64,000 nucleotides of DNA from Lophium mytilinum (Eukaryota > Ascomycota > Dothideomycetes > Mytilinidiales > Mytilinidiaceae): NCBI GenBank assembly GCA_010093605.1, contig MU004181.1, positions 620,001-684,000 of the forward strand, read 5' to 3'. Made by a program: the position numbers and the translations under genes. Of this stretch, positions 22,951 through 34,812 are shown piece by piece. Each line of letters begins with the position of its first letter. Position 1 is the stretch's first letter. Under the pieces are notes generated by a model, which saw nothing but the letters and a program-made list of their open reading frames with translations, had not been told where the DNA came from and searched no databases.

Positions 22951-23929
22951 TTACGTCGATACGCACCCATCGGCACTATCCTCAACGAACAGCCCACCAT
23001 AAATCTGACCCTCGTTCAAGTTACTCTCTTGGTACCCGCTATTGACTACATCGCTTGTCCCAGTTGGCTTCTTCAACATGCCAATCTGAAATTGCCCGTT
23101 TCCAGAGATATCAGCCGAGATCGCGGTTGTCGCAGCAGTGAGAGCGGCTGTGCCGGCGGAGTAGTAGACTTGGATCGTACTAGGACGAGGTTCAGCATAT
23201 CAAGTTCATCGGAATCTTGGGAAACGTTCCTACTTCTTATTGTAATCGAGCGTCACCGCAAAGTTCTGCCATTGAGTGTTGTCGATTGGTGTAGACCACA
23301 AGATCTGATTGCTCCGGTTGAGGATCTTCCAGCTCGCTTTGTCGCTGCCGGAGCTTCCGATGATGGTGCCAGCTTCGAACATAAATTGGTCTGCGGAGTA
23401 GTCGGCTGTTTCGTGCCAGACATTCTTCAACATTGTCAGCATCAGCGCTTTCTTTCGGAAGATAGGTTCATGGAGAGTAATGTACCAAATACTCATGCGT
23501 CAGATTCAGCGGCCTGGTCGCATCCTGCTTGACACTCCAATGCAACGTCTTGACGCCACTAGCGCCTGGTCCCGTAGACGAATCGGACGCGAACTGCAAT
23601 CCCGCTCTCCTAAACCCATTCTGATTGTTGAAGATACTCGCGTCGGACAGAGTGACTTCAATAGCTTCATACCCGCTTCCATCAAAGCGGGAGCTGGAGA
23701 CGTTGGGAAGCTGCAAGATCTGGGACCACTTCAGGTTCGCGCCTTTAACATAGTCGGCATTGAAAAGAGCGTTCGAGGTGTCAAAAAATGTAGCAGCGGT
23801 GCCGACGGGCACACGACCGTCGAAGACGATAGGGCAGTTGATAGCGTTGACAGCACGCTTTGCTGGTGTGGGCGACGCGAAGCCAGCGCTAGCGAAGAGA
23901 GCCGCAGCCAGAAGAGTGAAGGATTGCAT
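22951..23929 (-). CDS. GH131 family beta-glucanase, secreted
   Basis: Three exons: 23929-23486, 23424-23234 and 23179-22951, giving 287 residues. Residues 1-18 are a signal peptide, followed by a Lys-Arg processing site (PAKRA). The body matches the fungal GH131 pattern I know: CPIVFDGRVP near the start, SSRFDGSGYEAIEVT, GLQFASD, VKTLHWSVKQD, NLTHEYLNVWHETADYS and the C-terminal SGYQESNLNEGQIYGG. GH131 enzymes are bifunctional exo/endo beta-1,3/1,6- and beta-1,4-glucanases acting outside the cell on plant or fungal wall glucans. Both introns are short (61 and 54 bp). Family call is from memory of conserved blocks, not from a search. Confidence 0.85.
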
Positions 23930-25008
23930 AGTGGATGAAGAAAATGGTTTTTGAAATAGCTCTTCCTAACATTTCGTCGTCTTTAAGGACATACCGGAGC
24001 ACGCAAGGCTTTTCATATTTCCCCATAAGTGAGCTCGTCATCAAGGAATAGCCAGAAAGAATTAGAGCCATTGACTTCCCTCACTCGACAAGTTTTAGGA
24101 TTGATTGCACGCCAAATAGGGTCGAAATAAGGTGGCAAAAGTAATCTGGGTAGAAGGGCTGGCTCTCAGTAAAATTCGTACCTTAGATTATGTTGACGCG
24201 CATCTAATTTATTCCAGGCGGCTTATTTGAGATAAAGGACTGGAATTTGTTTCAAAATGTGGGGATGGAGGCATTGCGGTCCGAATGCCGCGTACCTGGT
24301 TCCAGACACAGTACTGGGTCATATATCTGGGCTCGTGAATATTTCACTGCTTTGGCTCCACTTTTTCTCCACTTTTGCTCAATTGAAACCACTGCGAGGG
24401 GTGCTCTGCCTGCATGCTGAGTTTCAAAGATCTGAAATAGCTCTTGCCAGTCATAGCCTTACCTTTTGTCACGCACGGACGGAACCTTCGGCGTGGTGAG
24501 TCCGTGATGCTTGGCAGCGCTTGGATCACGCCCGGACATCTCGAGCCGCTTTTCTCTTCCTTCCTGGACTCCAAATCCGAGTAACTCACCTCTCCTCAAG
24601 ACGTCCTGCTTCGCGCGCAGATGTCACGGGTTCGAACTGGCAAAGCTCGTCCCTGCTCTCAATGCCAAAGGGTTTCTGTCCTGACGGTTCTCGGTAGTTC
24701 TAAGGTTTCTGGGCGACTGTAGTCACGAGAATGTTGAACAGCGTTGTCTATTTCTCTTGATTCTAAGAGAGAAAGGGCGAAGATCTAGGGCATCAAACCA
24801 AAATCAAGGGTTTTCGCGATGAGTCAACGCAAACCGCCTCTGAACGCCAGTCCGCAAGAGACCCCATATGCTAAACTCCATTCCCATGTGTATCCTCGAC
24901 TTTCCCAAGCGCTCATTTGCAACCGTTTCATACCCAAGCTGGAAGCCCAGCTACCGCGAGGCATAAAGGCTCTCCGTCACGGGATGGTCACCTAGGACTG
25001 CGATTTCC
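23930..25008. other. Intergenic region
   Basis: Shared upstream region of GH131 and downstream region of the receptor-like gene. No ORF with domain texture and no RNA gene were recognised. Confidence 0.5.
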
Positions 25009-26373
25009 TCATCGTTTATCCAGCCCATGCCCAGACGTATCGTACTGCCGATCCATACTCTCCTCCGAGGGCGCGGATCCTCTCTGCACCATAACTATCG
25101 ATGTGACTTTGATCCCGGTGTTCTGGTCAGGCGATCGATCTACCAACTCATCCTCCGACGCATCGTCCCTCCAGAGCTCTTGAAGGTGGGGTACGTACTT
25201 TCTGTCATATGTATCGCCGGTGAGGCCATTAGCAGTGGAATGCCGCTTGCCTTTCATCTTCGGCGTTCTATCGCTGAGCTCGTGTGAGTAAGGATTCGGA
25301 TTCGAGTCAGTCTTTCGCAACAGGCGCTTGCGGAGGTGTTTAGTCCAGATAGGCATGAGGCCCGGGATATTAGCGGCCATGACGCCAATGTATATTTCGA
25401 CCGCAGAGACGATAGTCAACCCTAACATGCTGATGGAGAGGTCAGATTGGGCGGCGAGCCTTTTGGTGACGACGATGCGGAGGAACGATGCCAGGACGGC
25501 CACGCCGCCGAAGCTGACGAGAGCGATCATTTGGATGCGGCGTTTGAGGGTTACGTTGATGTTCCAGAGGGGATAGACAGGGAGGATGAGAATGACTAAG
25601 TCCATGAAAATGGACTGGATCCAACTGTGAGTGCTTGCATAATAATACACCCGAGGCGAAAACTCACAAATGAGCTAGGAAGGTAGAAAAGGATGGTTCT
25701 GGGAATGCACACAGCGTTTGGATGGGCGGCTGGATGGATAACAGCGTCGAGGGGAATGCACGTCACAAAGTATATGACTAATGATATGATGAATAAGACG
25801 GTGTTGACGGCTATGGCCGCCCAGACAAAATGCGTAAATGGGTTGAATGGGATCAGGCGAAGATAGAAGATTAAAAAGGACGTTTTGACGATGAAGTGAA
25901 TGAAGACGTAAAAGGGCTGTTGGACGATGAGAACCTGAGGTATGTCAGCGCCGCAGTTTTGAAGGTGGAGTTTCTGAACTTGCATATTGAAGTTTCAGCA
26001 TGAGGTCTGCATCGCCACCTGTCTGGAGTTTCAGCATGAGGTCTGCATCGCCGCCTGTCAGATGTCTAAATGAAGGTTAGGCGATCTTGATACTGAGGGG
26101 AGGAACATAACATACAGACGGCCGCCATACGCGATGAATAGTGTGAAGATGGCTTGCTGGAACACAATGGAAGCCTGTGATAGCGTCGTCAGGCTACAGA
26201 GCTGCTCGAATGGGTGTAGAGCTTACAGTCACAGCAACCATGAACCAATCATCCCAGCCGAAATCCCGAACGATGAACTTCCGACTGTAGAGGCGCAAGA
26301 CGCACGTAAGAAAAGCCAGTATGCACAAAGCGAAAGAGATTCCATAGGAGGCCGACTGCAGCGACTCGACCAT
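25009..26373 (-). CDS. PTH11/fungal rhodopsin-domain integral membrane protein
   Basis: Five exons: 26373-26227, 26174-26116, 26065-25984, 25934-25668 and 25614-25009, giving 386 residues. The family signature GWDDWFMVAV follows the first TM and LYSRKFIVRDF. Later segments match the fungal rhodopsin-like domain: FIVKTSFLIFYLRL, a Cys-containing CIPRTILFY block and MDLVILILPVYPLW. About seven TM helices precede a hydrophilic tail of about 110 residues. Members are plasma-membrane, GPCR-like proteins; PTH11 senses surfaces in a rice pathogen, but most are uncharacterised. Two oddities: intron 3 (25935-25983) uses a GC donor (GCAAGT), and exon 3 contains a 36-bp in-frame tandem duplication (25988-26059) doubling TGGDADLMLKLQ in a loop. 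The start is the first ATG; an extra upstream exon is possible. Confidence 0.82.
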
Positions 26374-28314
26374 GACCACCAGACAAAGTGTGGTCGTTGC
26401 GACACTGCTCGCATGCAACAGATAAATCGTATTGGCTAATATGAGAATTGAAGAAGTGCACAGGGAAGCCCCGGGGTAAGTACATACATATCCACGGTCA
26501 CATCCTTATCTAGATAGGACTGAAGGACCCATGTGGTTGCGTGGGTCGATCATGATGGCGGCACAGGAACGGGGTGTGTTAGTTGCCGGGGGGAAGTCGG
26601 GATTGGGAGGACGATCGAGACCCGGCTATCTTTTAGCCCGCAAAGCTTGGTGCCAGGGAGGGCTCGAGGCTGTGAGGCGTGGAGCTTGAGGCTCACCAGC
26701 GAATGGGAACGCTACGCGCAGGCCGCTCCCGATGCTGTAACTGACTCCCGCACCATGAAGTGGCGCTGTGCCACAGTGCCACTAATGCGGGGGGTGAACT
26801 GCCGTGACGAAAGCTGAGTGAATGGCTATGGCAGGAATGAGCTGAGGAAGGGCGGCTTGAGAGGGCGCCTGAGCGGACATCAGGGTGAGAGCACGCACGT
26901 AGACAACAGGATACGAATTGCTGCGTCGTATGTATGTACATACTGCATGACTCGCAGCTTTGTTCAACGCCTTCACGCCCTGACAGTGAGGCTTCCTGTT
27001 TCGCCTACAGTGAAATGCAGTGCTGAGGCATAGCCGCGAGTTAGCAACCATATCCTGCATGTCCAAGGGGTCCCATCGCCCAGGCGCCCATCGCCTATCG
27101 CCTAGCGCAGCTCTAGCGTCCGTGGGTGGATGTCCCGGACTCCCGGCCCAGCTGATCTCTGCCGCGGCACATCAGGCGGCCCGTGGAGCGTTCGTGCGTT
27201 GCAAATCGATAGGTGCCCTGTTGGGATGATTGGGGAGACGCATGAGGTTCACTTCTTCGCCTGTCTTCGCTTCCCTACCCCAGATCACCACAACATCTTC
27301 CCGGGGACTTCTCCGAGCCTGAACCAGCCGAGCACAGGCGGCCGAAGTATAATGCGGCATCCGCGTACTCCTGGTACCCTCGTGGGAGTGGGAGGCATTG
27401 CTGATTCGACGTTCACGCTGTTCCAGCAGCGCCATCGCGAGTTATCAGTAGCCCTTGACACACCTCCATCGAAAAGGGCGAGCCAGTCAATTGTATGATG
27501 ACGTTCGAAACATCAGATGAGTACCACATCACTTATTCCCTTCTCCTTGAACCCCTCCCCATGCATCAGCCCATGAACCAAGGCGGCCCCAACTACGCTC
27601 ATGGTCTCGTCTCCCGACTTCCTTCGCAGGCTCATCGGCACTGGCACGCCGACCAAGCGGAATTTGGGTTGGCCGCTTCAGGGGAGTCCGGGGGGAGTGT
27701 GGGGGTTCAGGTGATGGGAGGTGGTATTTCAGGGTTCTGCTTTTGGAGTAGATAGTAGTGGGTAATTTGATGAGCATTTATGGCTGTACAGTTTGAACGC
27801 TCTGAGGTTTGAAGTGAATTCGCGTTTGAGGAGGAGCGAAACACTCAGAAGGCCCGAAGCAGCTTTGCCAACCCCAAGAAATGCCAACACATGCTCGAAA
27901 GTGAGCACTAAATTCGCTCAGTAGTAATTAGTACATGGGTAGTACCTTGATTATGCCGATACCCAACCTATGCCTCCCAACTGCTTGAGCCTGTTAAACA
28001 AACGGTATACCTAACTATTTTCGAAAGCTCGTACGTACGATGGTATTTGACAAGGCATGGTAGATGAAAGCGTAATTTATAGAGATGGAAAAGGGTTCAA
28101 GCGGTTGTTGATGATGGATTGATGGATGGTGTTGAGTGACTTAGTGGCGACTGTTGCCAAGCAGGGCGCAGCATCGCGCCGTTTCGGGGGAGTTGAGATC
28201 TGCCACGACGTCTCCAAAACACCTGGGCGTACATCATGATGGATCTCCCTCCCTGTATCTACTTCCTGCTGACATTGTTCTCCGCAATGCTAGCTGACGA
28301 CTTCGAATTCAAGA
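26374..28314. other. Intergenic region
   Basis: A 1.9-kb gap between divergently placed membrane-protein genes. ORFs up to 122 codons are present but have no recognisable texture. Nothing else is supported. Confidence 0.5.
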
Positions 28315-29812
28315 ATGCCACAGCGGATGGCAGCATTCGAGGCGCTGCGCGGTTCCGGAGACTCACCAGGCCAGTATGAGAAGCCCACGATGGATACGCA
28401 CACAGAATCAACACCGGACTCCACTGTCCATTCAAGACATTCAAGACCTACCCCACGCTGGAAGTTCATCCTCGTAGGAATTTCTCCGACCATCTCCTTT
28501 GCAGGTGTCCTCGCCCTCGCAATCTGCGCCGAAAGTGCATCGCAACTTATTCTCCTCCAACGCGACTGCTATCCCAATGGCATGTGGAGCCATACCCCCG
28601 GAGCCACCTGGAGAATTATGGACTCATCCTACTTCTTCGTGCCCAACCTTGCGTTCGGAGAGTACAGCTTCAACGTCGTCAAGGTCATCGACATCACCTG
28701 GGACGTACTGGTGGGACGAGGTGGTCAACTGCTCCTGGGATATGTCACCTATCGCGTCTTTAACGAGTCCATGGTGTACTGGATGGAGTCTATCCCGGCA
28801 TCATTTAAACTCTTCGCGTCGGTCGCATTCGCACCTACGTCTTTGGGAACTCTCGGCGTGTTGGGTAAAGAGACCTTGGCCCAAACTCTCGCACTGGGTG
28901 CCAGTCCTTGGAAACGGCTCTTCAGGTGGCTCACAATTCTGAGCATGCTACTGGCTTGCCTCTACGTAATGGCTTTCCCGACGCTAATGGGTGCCATGAC
29001 TGGGTATACGCCAACATACGACCCATACATCCAAGACCCCTCAAAGAACCTTATCGAGTATAGCAAATACAACGAAGTGCTGATTGTCGTGAACGATGCG
29101 ACTCGTCTTGGCTATACAAAACCCCTTCTGCTTAGTGAAGATGACGACGATTTGCGCAATGAACTTCTAAACTGTAAGTTAGCAGCAGTCCGCCACGCAA
29201 ACTCAATACTGATTCTTCTGCGTAGATATATACGAAAACAATCTTTATCATGACAGCCCACGAGACATCAAAACAAACATCACGATTGACGGCATAATTG
29301 AATACCTTTCCCCGCCCTCCCTAAATATCACCATGCCCCGATACGAGAACGAGAACGAAAGGCTGTTTAATTACGAAGGCATCCAAGGAAACGCATACAC
29401 CTGGAAATACATGCTTGAGCACGGCTCGTGTCAGCCTGGAACCTCGTACCAGTGGGGCTTCTCCTACATTTTCTTGTTCATGATATCCATCTTCAATTGC
29501 GTCTGGAGCGCCATACTGGCTGGGATGTGGATAGATACCGCTCGGAAAAGCCGCATGTACAAGGCCGGTCACCGGCCAGGGCTGCTTCGCTCCGTCATGG
29601 ATCTCTCGTATGCGATCCGAGAAGAGTTGGGAGCAAAGGCGCAGGACTTCTCAGAGGAAGAGCTCAAGACGCATCTGAGAGAGAGTGATGGGGCTATGGT
29701 AGTACCCAGTCACGAGTTGCGCGTAGCCAGGGACTACACTATTGATTTCAAGACCGAGCAGAACCATAGAAGGCGGGGATGGAGTCGAATTCGTGCCGGG
29801 TCATCCTTCTAG
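28315..29812 (+). CDS. Uncharacterised multipass membrane protein
   Basis: Two exons, 28315-29173 and 29226-29812, give 481 residues; the 52-bp intron has GTAAGT and TAG ends. Residues about 45-75 form the first hydrophobic segment (FILVGISPTISFAGVLALAI). Further segments lie near 150-175, 190-215 and 215-240, and a last one (FSYIFLFMISIFNCVWSAILAG) near 365-390. An extracellular-looking loop holds N-glycosylation sites (NIT) and the sequence YSPTYDPY-like aromatic residues. The C-terminal 90 residues are charged and cytosolic in style. I do not recognise a named family; similar anonymous proteins are common in filamentous ascomycetes. The start at 28315 is the first ATG, but 28390 is also possible. 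Confidence 0.75.
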
Positions 29813-30165
29813 AATAATCCCATCCCGTCAATATCTTCTCCCTTCCCCTGAGGTCGTACATACTTCGTGCATGGTGGGATCGTTTCCTTTCGCGCAACCC
29901 GTCGAAGGCAAACCTTCGGAGCATCGGAGAAAGTTCCCAATCCTGCCCCTGCTTTCTCTCTGGAAACCGTCCAAATCTACTCGACTACTCCCCTATCCCC
30001 AAATCGGACGTGAGTGCGCTTCATCTTGGCCTAGTCATAACGCTGTCGGGAGGCCCCTCACTATCCAACATGCACGCCAAGCCGCTGGCACAGATCATCT
30101 CATTCAGCTAGGATGGACTCGAACGATTTTCCCAGGCAGATTCAAATAGGTATAGCCACGACTGT

Positions 30166-30352
30166 CACGTGTCGCTTAACCCTTTGGCTTCCGTGTCTTG
30201 GTGGTAGGTATATAATCTCTTCAACGCCGGGCATTCTTTCTCCAGGATACACAGAGACCATGACTGAGTGGACTGCGCAAAATTGCGGGCAGGAGAAGCC
30301 AGTGGTGTTTGCAGCAGTGCAAAAGGTGCACGGTGTGGCGGCGATGGAGTAG
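30166..30352 (+). promoter_or_regulatory. Module 1: CACGTG, TATA-like box, 30-codon ORF
   Basis: CACGTG at 30166, TATATAATCTC at 30209, then an ATG in good context (GACCATGA) at 30260 opening a 30-residue frame ending at 30352. Only one E-box is present here. Whether it is transcribed is unknown. Confidence 0.4.
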
Positions 30353-30814
30353 CAGCATTTCTCCGCTTTTGAAGCCTATCGTCGTCGTCCCTGAGTGCTC
30401 CTCCTGCTCATAGTTTTATGCTGATCATTCGCATCGTCTTTCAAACAGCATGCTAGACATCGCGTTTGCTAGGATATTTCCTTCATCACCGAGTCAAAAC
30501 ATTGATCATTATCAACTAACGTAATTCCAATCCTTCGACAAAACAACTCCATAGGCTTGAGGAAGTGTAGATTTTGATTACCAAAACTCAAACACCGTTT
30601 GCGGCTTGGCCTTGCAGCAATTTGATCTCCTCCACCGAACTTCATTGGACGTACTCCTCGTTCAGTTCTCAACCCCGCAGCCATTGACTGACTGATGGTC
30701 CATGTTTGCAAAATGAACTCCGTTTGCTCCTACCCCGTCTCCTTGCGAGACCCACGAGGAAAGAGCAGTCTCGGGCGTTCGAACGAAAGATCTGATACCC
30801 TCCTCCGAGAACGT

Positions 30815-31030
30815 CACGTGAGTGTCGTGACGCAGTACTCTCTTCCGAACGCGGATAGACAGTGCGAGGTCAAGTTAGGCACGTGACAAGGCGAGGTTGG
30901 GCGGAGGGGGGTATAAAATCGACTCCTCGCCGCAAAAGATCTTTCTTTGCATGAGCGGGCAGTTGGGGTGTGCGAGCAACACCACACTGGCATCTACCAT
31001 GGAAATTGTGGGTGCAAAAGGTGAATGAAG
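30815..31030 (+). promoter_or_regulatory. Module 2: paired CACGTG, TATA box
   Basis: CACGTG at 30815 and 30880, both as CACGTGA, and GTATAAAATC at 30911. The downstream 60 bp (CTCCTCGCCGC ... GGCAGTTGGGGT) resembles that after the TATA of module 4. The first ATG (30999) opens only nine codons, so the transcript, if any, may be non-coding or spliced. Confidence 0.45.
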
Positions 31031-31541
31031 AACACACATGTTCTTGGGATCAACAACTTCCTTCCGAACACGCAATGGTGTGTTGTTCGAAAATACAATG
31101 GGTAGGACCAGCATGGAGACCGGGGCCGCTGATCGAACATCATCTCTTCATCGCTGGTGTTGAGGATTAATTATCTGTTGCATGTCTTGAAATTAAAGAT
31201 CCTAGAGGGAGTCTGCGGAGCATTACATAAATTCGCTCGTCAAGATCATCGGTATCGCGAATCAAATGGGATGATCACCAGCCGACGTACGAAACCACCT
31301 GCACGCAAGAACTTCCGCCGCACATCAGCCTCCCATAGGATCTCCACGAGCCATATTTTGATCCGCACCCGCCACCATTGGGTCGCTGCGGATTCCAAGT
31401 TGATTTGGGCTCCACTCCCACCGCAGCATAAGCGTAGATGATGCACGGTTCTATTTCCACCCCCATCTGCTCCATGCCACCAATGGAGAGAACAAACCCA
31501 GCGCTTGGTCGATGGAAATATACTCCCTTTCAGCTCTATGT

Positions 31542-31873
31542 CACGTGAGACTGGTGACCTAGCACCTCTACACCGCTCTACACCGCATTGCACAAGGTCG
31601 AACGGCAAGAATGCCTCTCACGTGAGGCGGTAATACCCTCACTATAAGATCTCCATGTCATCCCTGGACACTGTCATCTTATCAGCGGAGGCGCTGGGTT
31701 CGCAAAACATTCCGGCTTTGCTCTGTACTATGTTTTGGACTGCTCCGTGGCCTAGGACGGACAATAGACAGGTAGTCAACCATCCGGAGCAACTGGCAAG
31801 GGATATCGTGGCGGGTATGTCACACGTGCAGCTCGTCGCCTGTCTGGTGGGACATACCGTTTCTCATGATTGA
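31542..31873 (+). promoter_or_regulatory. Module 3: paired CACGTG, TATA box, 72-codon ORF
   Basis: CACGTG at 31542 and 31619 (each CACGTGA) and TATAAGATC at 31643. The ATG at 31655 opens a 72-residue frame to 31873 with no recognisable family. The ATG is very close to the TATA, so the true start may lie further on. Confidence 0.45.
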
Positions 31874-32199
31874 TGGTGTTGTATACTTCGCCGTTTCATC
31901 CATATTCTGCAGCATCCTATAAGGCTCCTTATCATCACCATCCCATCAACTCGAAGCGGGCCCACCACTCCAGCGAACCCACTCCATGACGTGTCTGTTC
32001 ATTCTCATTTGATCCCCCCACCACCTCCATGGCCGGCCTACGCCGAATGTTTCTGTTTCTTCCTTCCTCCGACCAGCACCAACATGCTAATCTTCTCCGG
32101 AATGGATTTTACTCCCTCCCTCGTCTCCTTGCAAGACCATGAAGAAACGGAAATCCGGAGGCTGAGTTAGAAGTTTTATAGCAGAGAAAGAGGGGATGT

Positions 32200-32649
32200 C
32201 ACGTGTCCCACGTGGTCATTAGGGTACTCCCATGTCGTCGCATCGGAGCTGCGTGGTAGATGCGTGCTGCGAGAGCGGTGAGGAGGACATGTGAGACGCG
32301 TGACCCCCAAGTCCGAGCTTGGATTTGGGGTATAAGATCTTCTCTCGCTGCTGAGAAAGTTGGCTTTTTCCTTCATGGGTTGAGGAGGGAGTTGGGGTTG
32401 CAAAACCGAAGGACGAAGCAGTGCATGGAGGGTGTGGGTACAAACAGGTGGTAGCAGATTACCATGGCCTGGGGAAAACATAATGGTGCTCTCACCTTTG
32501 ATGGTGTGTCGCTCGGGAAAACTGGAGCAAAAGGTCGCAGCGATGCGGCCAGCATGAGATTTGCAGCGCTCTTATGTGGGTGCAATTTGAAGAGGGGGTA
32601 CCCAATGGCGGCGGGAGATTACTTGGCAGTGATCTTACGGTTGGGTTGA
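32200..32649 (+). promoter_or_regulatory. Module 4: paired CACGTG, TATA box, 61-codon ORF
   Basis: CACGTG at 32200 and 32209, TATAAGATCT at 32331. ATG in a strong context (ACCATGG) at 32464 opens a 61-residue frame to 32649 of unknown type. The 5' leader is similar to module 2. Confidence 0.45.
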
Positions 32650-32765
32650 TGATGTACGTCTTTGAGTAGAAAGCATGATAGTAAAAGTGACGGAACAGGG
32701 CTGCGCATTGAACATTAAAGGTAGAAATACAGGAGAGTGGCAGGGAAAGGAGATGAAGAGCAGCA

Positions 32766-33037
32766 TCACATCCCAGAGGAACCCCACTCCACCCCCAAAT
32801 CCATATGAGGATCACGACGGTTGTGTTGAACACACTCTCCATCCAGTTCCCTTGAGCTATTGACAGCGAGATCCTCCATGAGGCGGATCATGAGGTGCTT
32901 TTGATCCCTCCCCATCGACGCGTCTTCGATGTCCATTTTGATGGCAATCCCGAGACCTTGCTCCAAATCGAGAAAACCCTCGTTGAAGAAAGGACTTTTA
33001 TACTGAAGATGGAACAGTGGCACGTGATACGCACGTG
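32766..33037 (-). promoter_or_regulatory. Module 5 (minus strand): paired CACGTG, TATAAAAG, 56-codon ORF
   Basis: On the minus strand, two CACGTG hexamers (33037-33032 and 33026-33021) are followed by TATAAAAG (33002-32995) and then an ATG at 32936 opening a 56-residue frame to 32766. The peptide is rich in Asp/Glu/Met and has no signal peptide. The arrangement mirrors the plus-strand modules. A further lone CACGTG lies at 33314. Confidence 0.45.
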
Positions 33038-33690
33038 ATAACATCGTGCTTTCAAGAACTTCGCAACATCCTGAGGCGGCTAAGGTTGAATTACACCCTC
33101 CAAAAGAGAAGCACAAGAATATCCGATTTACAGCGGCCTGTAAAACAAGGAACCGGCAAGTCATTTTCTAGGGCCCAGAGCACAGTGTCAAGAATGTGAC
33201 ATCCTATGATTCAAAAGTTCACAACGTCCTGGGGCGCCTGGAACTGTATCAACGCCTCCAAAACAGTCGTGTGTTATTTCCTAGGGTCTAATTCACGGTG
33301 TTAGGAGCATGAGCACGTGACTTGGAGCACAGGAAGAGGTTTCGTCTCGCCTAAACTTTAGGGACTTTTGAGATACTTTAACACTCTTCAAGAGTTCTGT
33401 TGATAGGCGAAGCCCTCCAGAGCTTGACCAGACAAGTTTCGAAAGCTCATAGACGGCCTCTGTGCGAAGCGCTTCAACACATCACCATAAATCCGAAAGA
33501 AATGAGAAAGCCAATTTGCCCAAGAACGCTGTACGATATGAGTTTTGGAGAAGAAGGGAGAGTTGGATCCTGTCTATTCCAGATGAAACGAAGCGACGCA
33601 TTGGCATCAGCCTGGAACTTCGCGAGGGATATATCATGAACCGATATCAACCGATCAGTTTCCATGTCCTCCTATTTGCCCAGCCGCTTT

Positions 33691-34812
33691 TTACTCCTCC
33701 TTGAACTCCTCCACAAGCCGGATACTATCATGATCCAACATCGCCGCCAAATACCTCTCCGTCATCGCATCTACCCTCGCCTTACTCTGCATCATCGGCG
33801 CCGTCATCGCCCAAACGAACCCATGCACATGCTGCTTCTGATAATCAAACCAAACATCCTCCACCGAGAGCTTCGGCCCACCGCTCTTATGCAGCGCATT
33901 CAAGTACCCCTGTACAAGCTCCTTCTCATGCTTACGCCTATCCTCCACCGTCAGCGCACCGCCAATGAAATACGACAAATCATCAATCGCACTCCCAATC
34001 GACGGCGCCTGGAAATCAATCAAACCAGGCTGCCCCTCAGGCGAAATATACGTGTTCCCGAGATGCCCATCACCATGCGTCATGCACCTAAACTTCAGGT
34101 TCTCAGTCCGCCACATCTTGAGAAACGCAGCGTACATGCGCTCGCGATCCAGAATCTCCTCCGGGACCCCGGCCGGGCGGAAGTCGGTGTAGAACTGCGC
34201 CTGCCAGTACTCCGGGCTGAAGAGGCTCTGTGCGACGGTTTTGAGGATGTTGCCGTCGCCGATCCAGGGGTAGTCGGCAACCGTCTTGCCCCACGTCAGC
34301 GCATGCAAGCCCGCGAGCTGTTCGAGGCCGCCTGCGACGAGCTCGGGCGTCCATGGCTCGGTGATCTCGCCGAATTTGTAGTTCGCGGCGTCTAGATCCT
34401 CGAAGATGACGATGCCTTGGCCGTTGACGGTGTCGGTGCTAGCGTGCAGAGCGCGGGGCACGAGGAAGTTGCGGGCGTGCAGTTCGGGGGCGATGTAGGC
34501 GAAGAACTCGGCTTCGCGACGGTAGGCGGAGTCGAGACCTAGTGCGCGCATGTTGGCGTCGAAGCCGCCCTTCACGCAGATGCTGTTTGGGAGCTTTAGT
34601 TTCTCGGCGGCGGCGGGGTCTGCGTACGTCACGTCGAGGAGGTATTTGGTTGCTGTGCCTGCCATCGTTTTCGTGACTTCGGCTTTGGTTATCTCGACGC
34701 CTAGGGCCTCGGAGAGCCATGCTGGGGTGATCTCGGCGACATCTAGGGGTAGAGCCTTGCTAATGTTGAGGGTAATTACTGCCGGGGGGTGGGGAGAGAC
34801 TAATTTGGTCAT
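33691..34812 (-). CDS. APH/CHK-type small-molecule kinase
   Basis: Single-exon frame of 373 residues. Protein-kinase-like fold of the aminoglycoside phosphotransferase/choline-kinase/ecdysteroid-kinase group: Lys81 in ICVKGG as the probable ATP lysine, Glu100 in the following helix, catalytic loop HGDGHLGN (His246, Asp248, Asn253) and the metal-binding Asp266 in LIDFQ. Such proteins phosphorylate a hydroxyl on a small molecule in the cytosol; the substrate cannot be deduced, and no antibiotic resistance role is implied. The start follows directly from the only upstream ATG in frame. The coding strand is GC-rich, giving long shadow frames on both strands. Confidence 0.9.
   Translation of the reverse strand: MTKLVSPHPPAVITLNISKALPLDVAEITPAWLSEALGVEITKAEVTKTMAGTATKYLLDVTYADPAAAEKLKLPNSICVKGGFDANMRALGLDSAYRREAEFFAYIAPELHARNFLVPRALHASTDTVNGQGIVIFEDLDAANYKFGEITEPWTPELVAGGLEQLAGLHALTWGKTVADYPWIGDGNILKTVAQSLFSPEYWQAQFYTDFRPAGVPEEILDRERMYAAFLKMWRTENLKFRCMTHGDGHLGNTYISPEGQPGLIDFQAPSIGSAIDDLSYFIGGALTVEDRRKHEKELVQGYLNALHKSGGPKLSVEDVWFDYQKQHVHGFVWAMTAPMMQSKARVDAMTERYLAAMLDHDSIRLVEEFKEE

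Larger units (their letters stand above)
29813..33690. other. 3.9-kb gene-poor region with repeated E-box/TATA modules
   Basis: No ORF longer than about 135 codons has domain texture. The stretch contains at least ten CACGTG hexamers and five TATA-like boxes, organised in modules listed separately. Two of the modules (30.8-31.0 kb and 32.2-32.4 kb) are visibly related beyond the motifs, so the region seems to have grown partly by duplication. Confidence 0.6.

Noticed and set aside
24600-24660. GGTTCGAACT box resembling a tRNA B box
   Set aside because: The T-stem does not pair and no acceptor or anticodon stem could be drawn around it.
27130-27498. 122-codon plus-strand frame between the two membrane-protein genes
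   Set aside because: Random-like composition, no hydrophobic or domain pattern, no matching neighbours.
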